Notes: generated by a model not told the origin, from the letters alone. A DNA stretch of 51,879 bases from Pirellulales bacterium (GCA_028289405.1 JANQPP010000070.1:1-51879); one strand, 5' to 3'; shown: positions 8,426-17,855, counted from the first letter of the stretch. Program-made: numbers and translations.

Positions 8426-9550
8426 TCATTGGCCACGCTTGAAATGCCCCGCGACAACTGAAACACATGGCTCACAGCAAGTGTGGACAGCCGAAGTGTC
8501 GCAAGTGGGACATACTCGCTCTTTGATGACGCGAATTCTTTCTTTCGGCACCCATTCCATATAGGTTTCCAGGACGGTTTCCGGGACTTCCTGGTAGCAG
8601 ATTTTCTCGTAGGTGCGTGTGCGCGTCACGGGTAGGACCTTCGTGAAGGTCTCTTCGCGATAATCCCATTCGGTGACATAATCCTGCACGGGGATGGAAA
8701 CGAACGTCGTCACCGGGCGAACGGTCATGATCGGCGGCGAGGGACGCTCTTCCACATGGCAATGCAGTTCAGTGACGGGGCCAGGGACCGCGCGGACGTC
8801 AGGTACCCAAACTTGGTCCACGCTGGATTCCAGCAAAGCCGCATCCTGGGACACGTCGGTAATCCGAGCGAAACCATCGCGACCTCGTCGGAGTGGTTCC
8901 ACTTCCGTGACTTGAAACCCTTGCCAGGAAAAATCGGCCGCGCAATTGCGATGGTGCAGGGCATGTAGCCCGAAGGGCCCCGCCACTCCACAGCGTGGGC
9001 AACGCTCCCCCTCTTCCAAAAAAACCTCTTCCTCCACGACCTCCGGCAAATCCTCGTAGTGGCCATGATCGACCAAGTTGGTCCCCATGCGGCTGTGCGT
9101 ATGCCATACGCGGACTTTGCGGGTCGGCATTTCGACATGCGTCGGGACCATGTCCATGTGAGGCCGCGTTTCGATGCGATGCACGGTGTGGACGACCGGC
9201 TTGGCCACCATTCGTGAGTCCGTCACCGTCACGTTTTCGACATATTCCTCGGTAACCGTTTGAACTTCGGGAATTTCACGGATTACCGTGACCTCCCGCT
9301 GGCGTTCCTCGGCTACCCATTCAATCTCCGTGATCGTCCGTTCTTTCCAAGTGCAGTTAGGACAGCAAGTTGCCGGTCCCGCAGCGTCACGAGTGCATGA
9401 GGGAGGGGTGGCACAGGCCGCTTCCGCGGCGGAGTCGCACGCGCCGCAAGCACGAGCCCGAGCCGAGAATAAGAGGGGGTACCCCGCAGCAATTACCCCA
9501 CACCACATCAGTCCCCAATACACACCGAGACGCTGCTTTCGGACCCGCAT
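8426..9550 (-). CDS. Secreted Cys-rich protein with Val/Thr/Tyr-rich repeats (planctomycete YTV-like)
   Basis: The N-terminus is a signal peptide or anchor (hydrophobic at about residues 10-30, then ARACGACDS). The mature part alternates beta-strand-like segments rich in V, T, Y, E and R (for example EVTVIREIPEVQTV, TRTRTYEKICYQEVPETV, YMEWVPKERIRVIKERV) with CxxC pairs (CPNC, CPRCG, CPTC, CCEPC). The pattern recalls the planctomycete YTV-motif proteins reported as tightly bound cell-envelope proteins in Rhodopirellula. Family membership here is inference from composition and repeat rhythm. Paired cysteines could make disulfide cross-links or bind metal. It converges on the epimerase fusion gene with 23 bp between the stops. 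The real start may be this ATG or a nearby downstream methionine (residue 15). Confidence 0.65.
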   Translation of the reverse strand: MRVRKQRLGVYWGLMWCGVIAAGYPLLFSARARACGACDSAAEAACATPPSCTRDAAGPATCCPNCTWKERTITEIEWVAEERQREVTVIREIPEVQTVTEEYVENVTVTDSRMVAKPVVHTVHRIETRPHMDMVPTHVEMPTRKVRVWHTHSRMGTNLVDHGHYEDLPEVVEEEVFLEEGERCPRCGVAGPFGLHALHHRNCAADFSWQGFQVTEVEPLRRGRDGFARITDVSQDAALLESSVDQVWVPDVRAVPGPVTELHCHVEERPSPPIMTVRPVTTFVSIPVQDYVTEWDYREETFTKVLPVTRTRTYEKICYQEVPETVLETYMEWVPKERIRVIKERVCPTCDTSAVHTCCEPCVSVVAGHFKRGQ

Positions 9551-9776
9551 CTAGTTGCCTCATCTGTTCCGATTCGTCCGTTTCATCCTGTTGTCAGCAC
9601 GTTCAACTTCATTGACGTGCGTACATTTATCCATACTGTTTCGACCCCAATCTTCTGTCAAGCTGATACAACTGGAACCATCCGGAAGATTGCAAAATGT
9701 ATAGTTTTAAGGCGCCAAGCGGACAGACTTATCGCTACACGGGCGGACAACGAGCCACGGAAGCATCATCAATCGA

Positions 9777-11201
9777 ATGGTCTTCAACTCCTACACCTTC
9801 GCGGGATTCTTCCTCGTCGTGCTGCTGGCGTATGGCCTGCCGCTGTCGTGGATATCGCGCAAAGGGGGGCTGCTCCTGGCGAGCTATCTGTTTTACGCGG
9901 CTTGGAGCCCGCCGTTCGTGCTCTTGCTCTGGTTCTCGACCGTCGTCGATTGGCACGTCGCCAGACGTCTGAGCCAATCACGGCGGGAGTTCACCCGGCG
10001 GATGTGGCTGCTCCTCAGCCTGGCCGTGAATCTGGGACTGCTGGGATTCTTCAAGTACGGTGAGTTCCTGGCGGAATCACTGCGTGATCTGGGAATCGGG
10101 CTCGGAGGCGGCTTCACGGAACCATCCTGGAATATCGTGCTGCCGGTGGGAATTTCGTTCTATACCTTCCAGACGCTTTCCTACAGCATCGACGTTTATC
10201 GTCGTCGGTGCGCGCCGTGGCATTCCTTTCTGGACTACGCTCTTTACGTCTCTTTTTTTCCTCAGTTGGTGGCGGGGCCGATTGTGCGTGCGGAGCAATT
10301 CTTGCCGCAATGCCGGGAGCCTCCGCGGAGGGACCTGGCGGCTTGGAGTGGCGGCGCGGCGCGGTTGCTCACGGGCCTGTTTCAGAAATGCGTATTGGCC
10401 GATGGTATTTTCGCTCCCACGGCGGATGGCCTCTTCGCCGCGGAATTGCCGCCCGGCACTCCCAGCGCCTGGTGCGGCATGCTGGCCTTTTCCGGCCAGA
10501 TCTATTGTGACTTCGCCGGCTACACGAACTGCGCGCTGGGCACGGCACTCTGCCTCGGTTTTCGGCTGCCGGAAAACTTTCGTTCGCCGTACGCCGCTTT
10601 GGGTTTTTCCGACTTTTGGCAACGTTGGCACATTTCCCTGTCCACATGGCTGCGGGATTATCTGTACATTCCCCTGGGTGGAAACCGTCATGGACGCTGG
10701 CGAACCGTACGCAATTTGATGGTCACGATGCTACTGGGGGGCTTATGGCATGGCGCGGCTTGGACATTTGTTGCCTGGGGCGCCTGCCATGGACTGTTCT
10801 TGATGGCGGAACATCTAATCCGCGCCGCTGCATGGCCCTGGCGGTGGCAGCCTAACAAGATGACGCGCGGCGGGCTGCGCTTGATGACATTTCTATTCGT
10901 CACCTTGGCCTGGATACTTTTTCGGGCTGAAGATTTCGGGCAAGCACTCGCCATCTTCACGGCATTGATTCCCACGGAAAACAAAGGCCCTGTGTGGAAC
11001 ATGGCGGACACGCAAATGCTCATTTCCTTGATGTGTATGCTCGCGCTTTGCGTGACGCAATGGCGGACGCGGGACCGTGCACGGCACGAAATTTGGGCCC
11101 AATTAGCTTGGTGGAAACAAGCGCTAATCGTGACAGGTATGTTGGTATTGCTCGTGACTGCATCGGGAGAGGATCGTGCCTTCATCTACTTCCAGTTCTA
11201 A
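9777..11201 (+). CDS. MBOAT-family O-acyltransferase (AlgI-like)
   Basis: Polytopic inner-membrane acyltransferase of 474 aa, the usual AlgI/PatA/DltB-like size. Typical landmarks: VFNSYTF start, FFPQLVAGPIVR, FWQRWHISLSTWLRDYLYIPLGG with His285, and the catalytic His325 in LGGLWHGAAWTF. The family moves acetyl groups from a cytoplasmic donor across the membrane for acetylation of extracellular polysaccharide. The next gene overlaps its 3' end by 26 bases and encodes an SGNH-like membrane-anchored protein, the expected periplasmic partner. No alginate or cellulose synthase genes are present, so the acceptor polymer is not visible. The 226 bases upstream (9551-9776) show no recognisable gene. 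Confidence 0.9.
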   Translation: MVFNSYTFAGFFLVVLLAYGLPLSWISRKGGLLLASYLFYAAWSPPFVLLLWFSTVVDWHVARRLSQSRREFTRRMWLLLSLAVNLGLLGFFKYGEFLAESLRDLGIGLGGGFTEPSWNIVLPVGISFYTFQTLSYSIDVYRRRCAPWHSFLDYALYVSFFPQLVAGPIVRAEQFLPQCREPPRRDLAAWSGGAARLLTGLFQKCVLADGIFAPTADGLFAAELPPGTPSAWCGMLAFSGQIYCDFAGYTNCALGTALCLGFRLPENFRSPYAALGFSDFWQRWHISLSTWLRDYLYIPLGGNRHGRWRTVRNLMVTMLLGGLWHGAAWTFVAWGACHGLFLMAEHLIRAAAWPWRWQPNKMTRGGLRLMTFLFVTLAWILFRAEDFGQALAIFTALIPTENKGPVWNMADTQMLISLMCMLALCVTQWRTRDRARHEIWAQLAWWKQALIVTGMLVLLVTASGEDRAFIYFQF

Positions 11202-12237
11202 GCCGCGCTCCGAGAATGCCGCTGCCCTTTCGGAAATCCGTGGCCCGACCGCGCGCGGATGGGCCACGGGAACATTCCTCGCTGCCGTGGTGCTCCTGGG
11301 AATGGAAGTGGGATGGCGGACGCTGGGCCATGAGCCGAGCGTCGTGGACGGGTATGACATGTGGTCCGCGCAGCGTGAACGAATCAAACCAAGTGGTCCT
11401 CGTACGCTAGCACTGATTGGAGCATCGAGGATGCTCTTGGACTTTTCCTTGCCCACGTGTCGCGAATTGTTACCCACGCATGACGTCGTGCAGTTGGCCG
11501 TGGCGGGAACCGCGCCGCTGGCGGCGCTTGAGGATTTGGCCCGCGATCCACTTTTTCAGGGCGTTGTGCTGTGCGACATCCACGCTGGAGGGTTCCTCAA
11601 ACGGAACCACGATCGCCAGCAAGACTATGTAAATTTTTATCACGAGCAATGGCGGGCCGACCGTCATTGGAATTTTCAAGCCCGTCTCGCTTTCCAACAG
11701 AGGCTCGTGCTGCTGTCACCGCAGGTCGGGCTTACTGCCGTGGCTCGACACTTGCTCTCTCGTGGAAGGCTGCCTCCGCCTTACTATTTGACGATCACGC
11801 CAGACCGCTCCTACGATGCGGATTATCGCCAGCGAGGAGTGGCCAGCGTCCTGCAAAACGATGCCTACTGGCAGGATCTAGAAAGGCGGCTCGCCGACGT
11901 GCCGCCCCCCGCTGCTTGGTTGGAAGATGCATTGGTCGCGGAGCCCTGGATCCGGAAAATCCAACATCGCGGCGGGCAAGTCGTTTTCATTCGCTTTCCC
12001 ACGACGGGCCGCCGCTGGGAACTCGACGAGCAATACCGCCCGCGAAAATTGTATTGGGACCGGTTAGCGGAAAACACTGCGGCAGCAACGCTGCATTTCC
12101 GAGACGTGTCGGGCATGGCGGAAGTGGAATGTCCCGATACGTCCCATCTGGATTTTCGCGACAAGTCCGGATTCACCCGCGCGCTGCTGGATGAATTAAT
12201 GCGCCGCGGAACGCTTTTTCCCAGTGCAGGTCATTAG
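11176..12237 (+). CDS. Membrane-anchored SGNH-like protein, probable acyl-transfer partner of the MBOAT
   Basis: 353 aa with a single N-terminal membrane segment (about residues 28-50) and a periplasmic domain. A Gly-Ala-Ser motif (LIGASRML, Ser84) lies at the start of the domain and Asp321-x-x-His324 (CPDTSHLDF) near the C-terminus. These are the block positions of SGNH/GDSL esterases, where Ser, Asp and His form the triad. In alginate and cellulose acetylation systems such proteins (AlgJ, AlgX, WssI type) receive acetyl groups exported by the MBOAT. The 26-base overlap with the MBOAT gene supports a common function. Similarity to AlgX/AlgJ is remote, so the exact role is inferred from context. 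Confidence 0.7.
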   Translation: MPSSTSSSKPRSENAAALSEIRGPTARGWATGTFLAAVVLLGMEVGWRTLGHEPSVVDGYDMWSAQRERIKPSGPRTLALIGASRMLLDFSLPTCRELLPTHDVVQLAVAGTAPLAALEDLARDPLFQGVVLCDIHAGGFLKRNHDRQQDYVNFYHEQWRADRHWNFQARLAFQQRLVLLSPQVGLTAVARHLLSRGRLPPPYYLTITPDRSYDADYRQRGVASVLQNDAYWQDLERRLADVPPPAAWLEDALVAEPWIRKIQHRGGQVVFIRFPTTGRRWELDEQYRPRKLYWDRLAENTAAATLHFRDVSGMAEVECPDTSHLDFRDKSGFTRALLDELMRRGTLFPSAGH

Positions 12238-12264
12238 CCCGCACGGCACATCCTCGATCGCGCC

Positions 12265-13113
12265 TTACTGAATGATGTCAATGCCGGGCTTCGCGCCGCG
12301 TAAGTCTTCTTTGGCCTGGTCGCTGACTTCGACATTGCTGATGTAGAGCGTTCCCAAAGCGGGGAAGTCATGCAATTGGGCCAAGCCCTCGTCGCCGATT
12401 TTGGTATTGACCAATTGTAGCGTGTAAAGCTCGGGAAGTGCTTTGAGATGCGCGAGGCCCTCCGCCGTGACTTGCGTCCGGGAAACGTTGATGACTTCCA
12501 GTTTGGGGAATGCGGCCAAGAGTTCGAGGCCGCTATCGGAAAATGACTCGTCGAAAGGCCCAATGGTCCGGAGATTGGTCAGCCCTTTGAGCGCTGACAA
12601 GCCGACTTCGGTAATGTTTTCGTTCAGCGTCAGGTCTTCGAGCTGACTCAAACCGGCGAGGTGCGCCACGCCGGCGTCCGTTGCGTTCGGGCCGATACTT
12701 AGGATTTTGAGATTCGGCAGGTCGGCCAGATATTTCAATCCTTCGTCCGTGACTTTCGTGCCGCCCAGCAGCAGTTTTTCCAGCGACGTGACCGTCCCCA
12801 GATGTTTCAAGCCTTCGTCGGTAATCGGACGATTGATGACGACGACCGACTTCACCTCCGACCCTTTGAAGGCTTCCATCCACTTGTCATCGGCATAGCT
12901 GCGGCTGAGGTCGAACTCCGTGACGCCTCCCTCGATTTGCGCTTGGTGTCCTTCGAAAGCTTCTTCGGCCAGGCGGGCTTCTTCGGCTGGATCGGGCGGA
13001 GCGGGAACTGGTTTCGATTCGCCGCACGCGGTAAGCGCGAGGCACATGGCCCCCAGGCAAAGGCAGACCAAAGGTTGCGGGTTATTCCGCCGTGGAGAAA
13101 GAGTTGTCGTCAC
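12265..13113 (-). CDS. Leucine-rich-repeat lipoprotein
   Basis: The start is GTG 13113. A lipoprotein signal peptide ends with the lipobox LTAC (Cys about 30), followed by an acidic/proline-rich linker (GESKPVPAPPDPAEE). From about residue 90 onward there are roughly seven leucine-rich repeats of 23-24 residues, each beginning with a T/S-D-x-G-L-x-x-L pattern (TDEGLKHLGTVTSLEKLLL, TDEGLKYLADLPNLKILSI and so on). This is the RNI/F-box-like bacterial LRR type abundant in planctomycetes. Such repeats usually form a curved binding surface; the ligand is unknown. It ends close to the convergent SGNH gene (27 bp) and lies downstream of the uronate-isomerase-like gene's far end on the opposite side. 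Confidence 0.8.
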   Translation of the reverse strand: MTTTLSPRRNNPQPLVCLCLGAMCLALTACGESKPVPAPPDPAEEARLAEEAFEGHQAQIEGGVTEFDLSRSYADDKWMEAFKGSEVKSVVVINRPITDEGLKHLGTVTSLEKLLLGGTKVTDEGLKYLADLPNLKILSIGPNATDAGVAHLAGLSQLEDLTLNENITEVGLSALKGLTNLRTIGPFDESFSDSGLELLAAFPKLEVINVSRTQVTAEGLAHLKALPELYTLQLVNTKIGDEGLAQLHDFPALGTLYISNVEVSDQAKEDLRGAKPGIDIIQ

Positions 13114-13167
13114 GGGATCATCTCGTAATGGTTTTGAATTGGCCGAAAAATGAAGAATTCATGCACG

Positions 13168-14454
13168 TCACCGCGGCGGAAAGATTCGCTCCACGTTGTC
13201 CCGCAGGACTTCCCGGCCCAACTGCACGGCTTGCTCCTCGCTCCATCCGCTGTCGATCACGAACCGCTCAGCCAGTACTTTGGCCAAGACGCGTTTATAC
13301 ATGGCGAATTTTGGTAAGGCAAACTCCAGCTTGTACATGTCGCTGTAATAGCCGATTTGCTTGGTTCTCGGGATTGCTTCCAGACGCAAGGAGAGGTCTT
13401 TTTCGATCGTCGTGGGAGTGTTGGAATACCACCAGTGCCCGTTGGCCACGACATTGGGAAAGATCCAAGCGTAGCTGACCAACTCCTGGTTCGTCACGCT
13501 AGCCAGCACGGAAATGGGAAACGTCACTTGCGGCAGGGCGTTGAACAGTTCCCGGTATTGGATCAAGGACACACGGCTATCAAATAGGTCCTGTCCCTGG
13601 AATACTCCCGAGGCGTACACTCCACGATTCACGCCGATCATCAGGTCGAACGGCAAGCGGTATTCGGCGCAACACTCGGCAAGCGTCCAAAACACGAACT
13701 GGGACACTTGTTCCATGTCTGCGATTCCGGTCGCCTCTCCGTGCGAAAGCAGCTTCTGCAGGGCCGTATCCGCCTGAGGAATATCCACGCGTTGTGGGCT
13801 GAAGTTCGGTGGTAGAGAGATGGCACAGGCCCGGGCACCGTGCCGCGTGAAATGCTCGAACAGGCTGCTCAAAGCGGAGCGCAACGAGGAAATATCCTTC
13901 ACCGTCTGTCCGGAGGCCTTTTCCAAACGCTCCCGCACGGAGCTCTTGGCCAAATGGAACACCAGGTCATCCGTCCGTAAGCAGGGGATGTAGACCTGGG
14001 TATCGAAACCCGTGAGCGGATCGTCAAAATCGTTTGTCAAAAACACGGCTTCCAGCTTGCTGCGGCGCAGCACTTCCTCGGGCCATCCGGGATCCGCCAT
14101 TTTTTGCGCCGATTGGTCGTACAAAGCTTCCCAATTGTCTGGCGTCAGTTCGTCGTGAGGAAATTCGAAAAACGCGCGTACCATGTCCAGCAGCCAGCGG
14201 ACTTGCACCGTATTCGACAAAGGGGCGAGTCCCTCGACGAGCCGCCGCACACGTTCCCGAGCATCGATGTGGGGATCTTCGATTTCTTCCCTGGGGACTC
14301 CGGCGGAATGGACCAACTCGGTATAGTAGTGGTAGCCGAGGATGTCCGCCAGCGTGGAAGCGGCAGGGGATTGGGCCTGTATGTGGGTATGGGGATCGAT
14401 CAGCACGAGCCCATCCAAGGCCGAAAAAAGACGTTCCCGCAAGGCTTGTGACAT
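13168..14454 (-). CDS. Uronate isomerase-like amidohydrolase (UxaC family)
   Basis: An amidohydrolase-superfamily protein (428 aa) beginning with LIDPHTHI; His22 and His24 are the first metal ligands. The following ADILGYHYYTELV, the internal SVLASVTNQELVSYAWIF stretch and the length correspond to the uronate isomerase (UxaC/COG1904) family, which interconverts D-glucuronate and fructuronate or galacturonate and tagaturonate. It is divergent from enterobacterial UxaC, so substrate may differ. The ATG at 14454 is chosen because GGAG sits nine bases upstream; ATG 14469 lacks a ribosome-binding site. The SDR gene upstream on the same strand (156 bp gap) might act in the same sugar-acid route, but that is inference only. 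Confidence 0.72.
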   Translation of the reverse strand: MSQALRERLFSALDGLVLIDPHTHIQAQSPAASTLADILGYHYYTELVHSAGVPREEIEDPHIDARERVRRLVEGLAPLSNTVQVRWLLDMVRAFFEFPHDELTPDNWEALYDQSAQKMADPGWPEEVLRRSKLEAVFLTNDFDDPLTGFDTQVYIPCLRTDDLVFHLAKSSVRERLEKASGQTVKDISSLRSALSSLFEHFTRHGARACAISLPPNFSPQRVDIPQADTALQKLLSHGEATGIADMEQVSQFVFWTLAECCAEYRLPFDLMIGVNRGVYASGVFQGQDLFDSRVSLIQYRELFNALPQVTFPISVLASVTNQELVSYAWIFPNVVANGHWWYSNTPTTIEKDLSLRLEAIPRTKQIGYYSDMYKLEFALPKFAMYKRVLAKVLAERFVIDSGWSEEQAVQLGREVLRDNVERIFPPR

Positions 14455-14625
14455 GGATTCCAACTCCATTTCGGATGTACGTGTTGTTATCCCCGCAACG
14501 GTTTGTTTAACACACGGCGGCGGAAAAATAAAACCAGACGTTGTCGTGGTCGAAGGGATTCCCTGCGGCCTATCGCGGAAGCCAAAATCGTTCCGGAAAG
14601 CGTGCCAGGAAACGCCGGTTGCGCT

Positions 14626-15438
14626 TTATGGCGATATCCAATGCTCCACCGGGAGCCGGTAGGTGCTAATCCAGCCCAGCGGCACCGTCGTGCCGGTAAT
14701 CCACCGTGCCTCTTCCGAGGCGAGAAACGCCACCGTGGCGGAGACGTCATGCGGTGAACCGACTCCCAGGGGATGCGAATTTTCGATCTGCTGCCGCACC
14801 TCGTCGGTGAGATGTCCCAAATGTTTGCGGATCATCGGCGTGAAGACCAGCGCGGGAGCCACGCCGACCACGCGAATGTTGTCCGGTGCGAGTTCCACGG
14901 CGAGCGACTGCGTCAGGCCCATCAGGCCCGCCTTGCTGGCGCTGTAACCCGCGAATCCATCGCAACCGCCCATTGCCAATGCGGAGGAGACATTCACGAT
15001 CACCCCGCCTTGGCGCCGAAGCAGCGGCAAAGAGAGCCGCGTGACCCGTGCCGCGCCTAGCAGATTGATTTGCAATAACCCTTCGAGTTCACTTTCGCCC
15101 ATCTCTTCGAATGGGCGGGCGATTTCGACTCCCGCGTTATTCACCACCACATCGAGTTGGCCCGCCTGTTGTTCCAACTCATGCACGGCTTTCCGCACTT
15201 CGGCTTCTTGCGTGACATCGCAGTGAATCCAATGAAATTCCGTCCCTTGTCGTGCCAGGCGTTTGGGCAATCGCTGGGGCTCATGCAGCGAGGCGGCGAA
15301 AATGGTTGCCCCTTCGGCTCCCAAGCGTTCGGCGATTGCCCCGCCGATCCCCCGATCGCCCGCTCCGGTGATGAAGGCAATTTTGCCGCGAAACCGAGCC
15401 GCGCCGGAGGTGCTTTCCTGGGTCGAATCTTGGGCCAT
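14626..15438 (-). CDS. Short-chain dehydrogenase/reductase, classical SDR
   Basis: Typical 270-aa classical SDR. It has a TGAGDRGIG dinucleotide-binding loop (residues 24-32), NNAGVE (100-105), catalytic Ser152 and YSASK with Tyr165 and Lys169. The family oxidises or reduces alcohols, sugars or acyl-ACP with NAD(P)H. Closest-looking relatives are FabG-like and glucose-dehydrogenase-like enzymes, but substrate cannot be read from sequence. The 'A-G-D-R-G-I-G-G' loop, with an Asp-Arg before the second Gly, is slightly unusual. No ribosome-binding site is evident at ATG 15438. It is followed on the same strand by the uronate-isomerase-like gene. Confidence 0.85.
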   Translation of the reverse strand: MAQDSTQESTSGAARFRGKIAFITGAGDRGIGGAIAERLGAEGATIFAASLHEPQRLPKRLARQGTEFHWIHCDVTQEAEVRKAVHELEQQAGQLDVVVNNAGVEIARPFEEMGESELEGLLQINLLGAARVTRLSLPLLRRQGGVIVNVSSALAMGGCDGFAGYSASKAGLMGLTQSLAVELAPDNIRVVGVAPALVFTPMIRKHLGHLTDEVRQQIENSHPLGVGSPHDVSATVAFLASEEARWITGTTVPLGWISTYRLPVEHWISP

Positions 15439-15559
15439 GAGGCTTACTTAGCCAACAAGCAAGGCGTCTGAAAAAGGCGGAATTTCACCGCCAGGAAATG
15501 GGTTGGGATAGTCATCCGCAAGATTTTGGGCCGTATTGTGAAACGGAGCGCCACGGTCG

Positions 15560-16582
15560 TCAATGTCCATCCACGGCATTTGCCGAGGTCGTTTCCTTCA
15601 CGGGCGGCTCTTTCGGGTCTACCTTGGCGGGTGGAATTTCCAGGCGGTGCAGGCGGAAGGAAAGATCCTCAATGAGGCCGCGATTGGAATTGATTAGATC
15701 GGCCATGATCCCGGTCAAGATCATCTGAAAACCCGCGAGAATCAAAATCGCGGCCAGGATCAACGATTGGACATGGGAATCCCCCTCGTCCGTGAACAAA
15801 AAGAAATACAGGAACCGCACTCCCAGCAAACCGCCCACGAATGCCGTAAGTACACCAGCCGTGGAGAAGATTTTCATGGCGCGGTACGAGGAATAGACGC
15901 GCATCATGATTCCCAACGAGCGCAAGATGAAAACACCAATGTTGGAAAACAGCCGGGACTCACGCAGCTTGTCGTTCGTCCGGATGGGAACGCTCAGCGT
16001 GGGAATACGTTTGCGTCCGGCTTGGATCACATGGTCGACCGTGTGGTCAAACTCCGTGGAACGGGCCAGTTGCATGGCGGCATCGCGGCTATAAGCCCGA
16101 AATCCACTGGCCACGTCCGGCACGTGCAGCCGAGCCAGCCGGCTGACCACCACGCTTCCCAGATGTTGGAGTTTCCTTTTGATGTAGGAGAAGTGAGCCA
16201 CCTTCTCCGGCTCACGGTCGCCGATCACCAGCTCAGCCCGTCCTTCGAGAATGGGACGGACTAGTTTGGGCACATCCGCGCCGCAATATTGATTGTCGCC
16301 GTCCGTGTTGACGATGATGTCCGCGCCCAGTGACAAGCACCGGTCCAATCCAGCGGAAAAAGCGTGTCCTAGGCCACGGTTTTGCACAAAACGGAAGATG
16401 TGGTCTGCTCCGGCCTGGCGGGCCACCTCGCCTGTGCCATCCGTGGAACCATCGTCAATCACCAGGATTTCCACGCAGTGGATCCCCTCAATTTGGCGGG
16501 GTATATCCGCGATCGTGGCCGCCAGCGTTTGCTCCTCGTTGTAACAGGGAATTTGTACCAGGAGTTTCATAGGCCAATCCAT
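15560..16582 (-). CDS. Family 2 glycosyltransferase with C-terminal membrane segments
   Basis: GT-A glycosyltransferase of the dolichol-/undecaprenyl-phosphate sugar synthase kind. Visible: QIPCYNEEQTL, the nucleotide-sugar strand VIDDGSTDGT, the DXD metal motif NTDGDNQ (Asp94/Asp96), and an acceptor-loop region GFRAYSRDAA. Two C-terminal transmembrane segments (about residues 243-265 and 273-300) anchor it in the cytoplasmic membrane. It probably transfers a sugar from a nucleotide donor to polyprenyl phosphate or a lipid-linked glycan. Start could be ATG 16582 or the internal ATG four codons later (16570). The downstream end of the secreted unknown gene lies 55 bp upstream on the same strand, so the two may share a transcript. 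Confidence 0.85.
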   Translation of the reverse strand: MDWPMKLLVQIPCYNEEQTLAATIADIPRQIEGIHCVEILVIDDGSTDGTGEVARQAGADHIFRFVQNRGLGHAFSAGLDRCLSLGADIIVNTDGDNQYCGADVPKLVRPILEGRAELVIGDREPEKVAHFSYIKRKLQHLGSVVVSRLARLHVPDVASGFRAYSRDAAMQLARSTEFDHTVDHVIQAGRKRIPTLSVPIRTNDKLRESRLFSNIGVFILRSLGIMMRVYSSYRAMKIFSTAGVLTAFVGGLLGVRFLYFFLFTDEGDSHVQSLILAAILILAGFQMILTGIMADLINSNRGLIEDLSFRLHRLEIPPAKVDPKEPPVKETTSANAVDGH

Positions 16583-16637
16583 TGCATGTAGGCAGCAAGC
16601 CGGAAGTTGCCACGGTCCTTCCCGACGAGTCGCGGAT

Positions 16638-17648
16638 TTAGCGTGAAGTGGTCGCTTGGCGCCACCCTAACTTTTCGATGCGGGCAATCTCTCCATGAAT
16701 GTCCGTCCCCTCGAAAAAGGAAAACCAACCTTGCAATCGTTGGGTTTGGCCTACCTCGCAATCCGGGAATCGAGGGTCTGAATGAAGGCAAGGACATGGT
16801 GGATTTGCCCAGACCTGATCCACGGGATCCCACGCCGTGATGATCCACCGGTCGCCCTGGCTGGAATGGCAGGCCGCGTAGGGACCTGAAAACACTTTGT
16901 TTTCGTTCGTCTGTTGGGCGAATTCCGGCGCGCCCTTGAGCAGTACGCAGTTCTGCACACGAAGATCCGTCAGTTTGGCTTCCGAGCGATTCACGAGCCA
17001 CATCTCCATGCGCACGTGATCCGCGTGGGGCATGACTTTCGTGCCAAACTCGATGCCGTTGGGAAGTCTTCGCTCAGAAATCCAGGAATCTCCCTTGCCG
17101 CGATGCCACTCCAGCTTCGGAAGTTCCACGTCCTGCTCCGTCCAGACGGTCGGTACATGCGTATGCGCAAGGTAGGTTAATCCAAGATTGGACCAAATGG
17201 CTTCCGGTACATCCAGCACGACGTAACTTTCCGGATCCCAGGGGCTAAACACGCTGACTTTTGTTTCCCGTTGCGGTCGAATGGCGCCGTCCAAGAATCC
17301 GATCCGAGGATGCCGGCCTCCAGGATATGGCATCACAAGCAGCGGATTCCCCGCTTCGCGTGACGGTGTCTTCCCGGGGACGATGTCGAAACGCTCCAAA
17401 GCCTGTCGAATTGCCGACAGATCCAATCCGGTGGCACTTTGGACTTCCTCCAAAGAGAACCGATGATGCGCCACCATGATTTCCAGCCAGCGCCGCAGGT
17501 CCGCTTCATCCTTCGGCGGTCGGGCTTCCTCGGTTGGCTTCGCTGATTCCGGCACCGGTTCTGGAGTCTGCGAGCGGGCCGCCAAGGACCAGCCGAGCAG
17601 TAACGAGAATATTGCTGCGATCCGCGGCACGCGGCCAATCATGATCAT
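16638..17648 (-). CDS. Secreted protein of unknown function
   Basis: I do not recognise the family. The start ATG 17648 (or 17642) follows AAAGGCGG. A longer reading from 17759 has no support. The protein (336 aa) has a signal peptide (about residues 1-27, ending ARS-Q), a Pro/Glu-rich linker, then a short predicted helix-turn-helix-like stretch (RRWLEIMVAHHRFSLEEVQ, SATGLDLSAIRQALERF). The large C-terminal domain is rich in Trp and beta-strand patterns and includes a cysteine motif PPCPCLHSDPRFPDCEVG. The overall look is of the planctomycete secreted beta-sandwich proteins. It lies upstream of the GT2 gene on the same strand. Confidence 0.7.
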   Translation of the reverse strand: MIMIGRVPRIAAIFSLLLGWSLAARSQTPEPVPESAKPTEEARPPKDEADLRRWLEIMVAHHRFSLEEVQSATGLDLSAIRQALERFDIVPGKTPSREAGNPLLVMPYPGGRHPRIGFLDGAIRPQRETKVSVFSPWDPESYVVLDVPEAIWSNLGLTYLAHTHVPTVWTEQDVELPKLEWHRGKGDSWISERRLPNGIEFGTKVMPHADHVRMEMWLVNRSEAKLTDLRVQNCVLLKGAPEFAQQTNENKVFSGPYAACHSSQGDRWIITAWDPVDQVWANPPCPCLHSDPRFPDCEVGQTQRLQGWFSFFEGTDIHGEIARIEKLGWRQATTSR

Positions 17649-17855
17649 TCCGCCTTTCTCGTTTGGAACTGGAGCCAGCGTGGTTGCCTTCAGATTCTCG
17701 CCAAGGATGTACGTTCGCAAGTATAACCGGCGGCACCGTAATTCCGCACGCCTAACCAAGGTTGAGAGAACGCTTTGTCGGTAAATGCTTTCCTCGTGCC
17801 GTGGAGGAATCTATGATCGAAGCTGGATTCTCGGCACGATCCTGGAGTAAACGAG

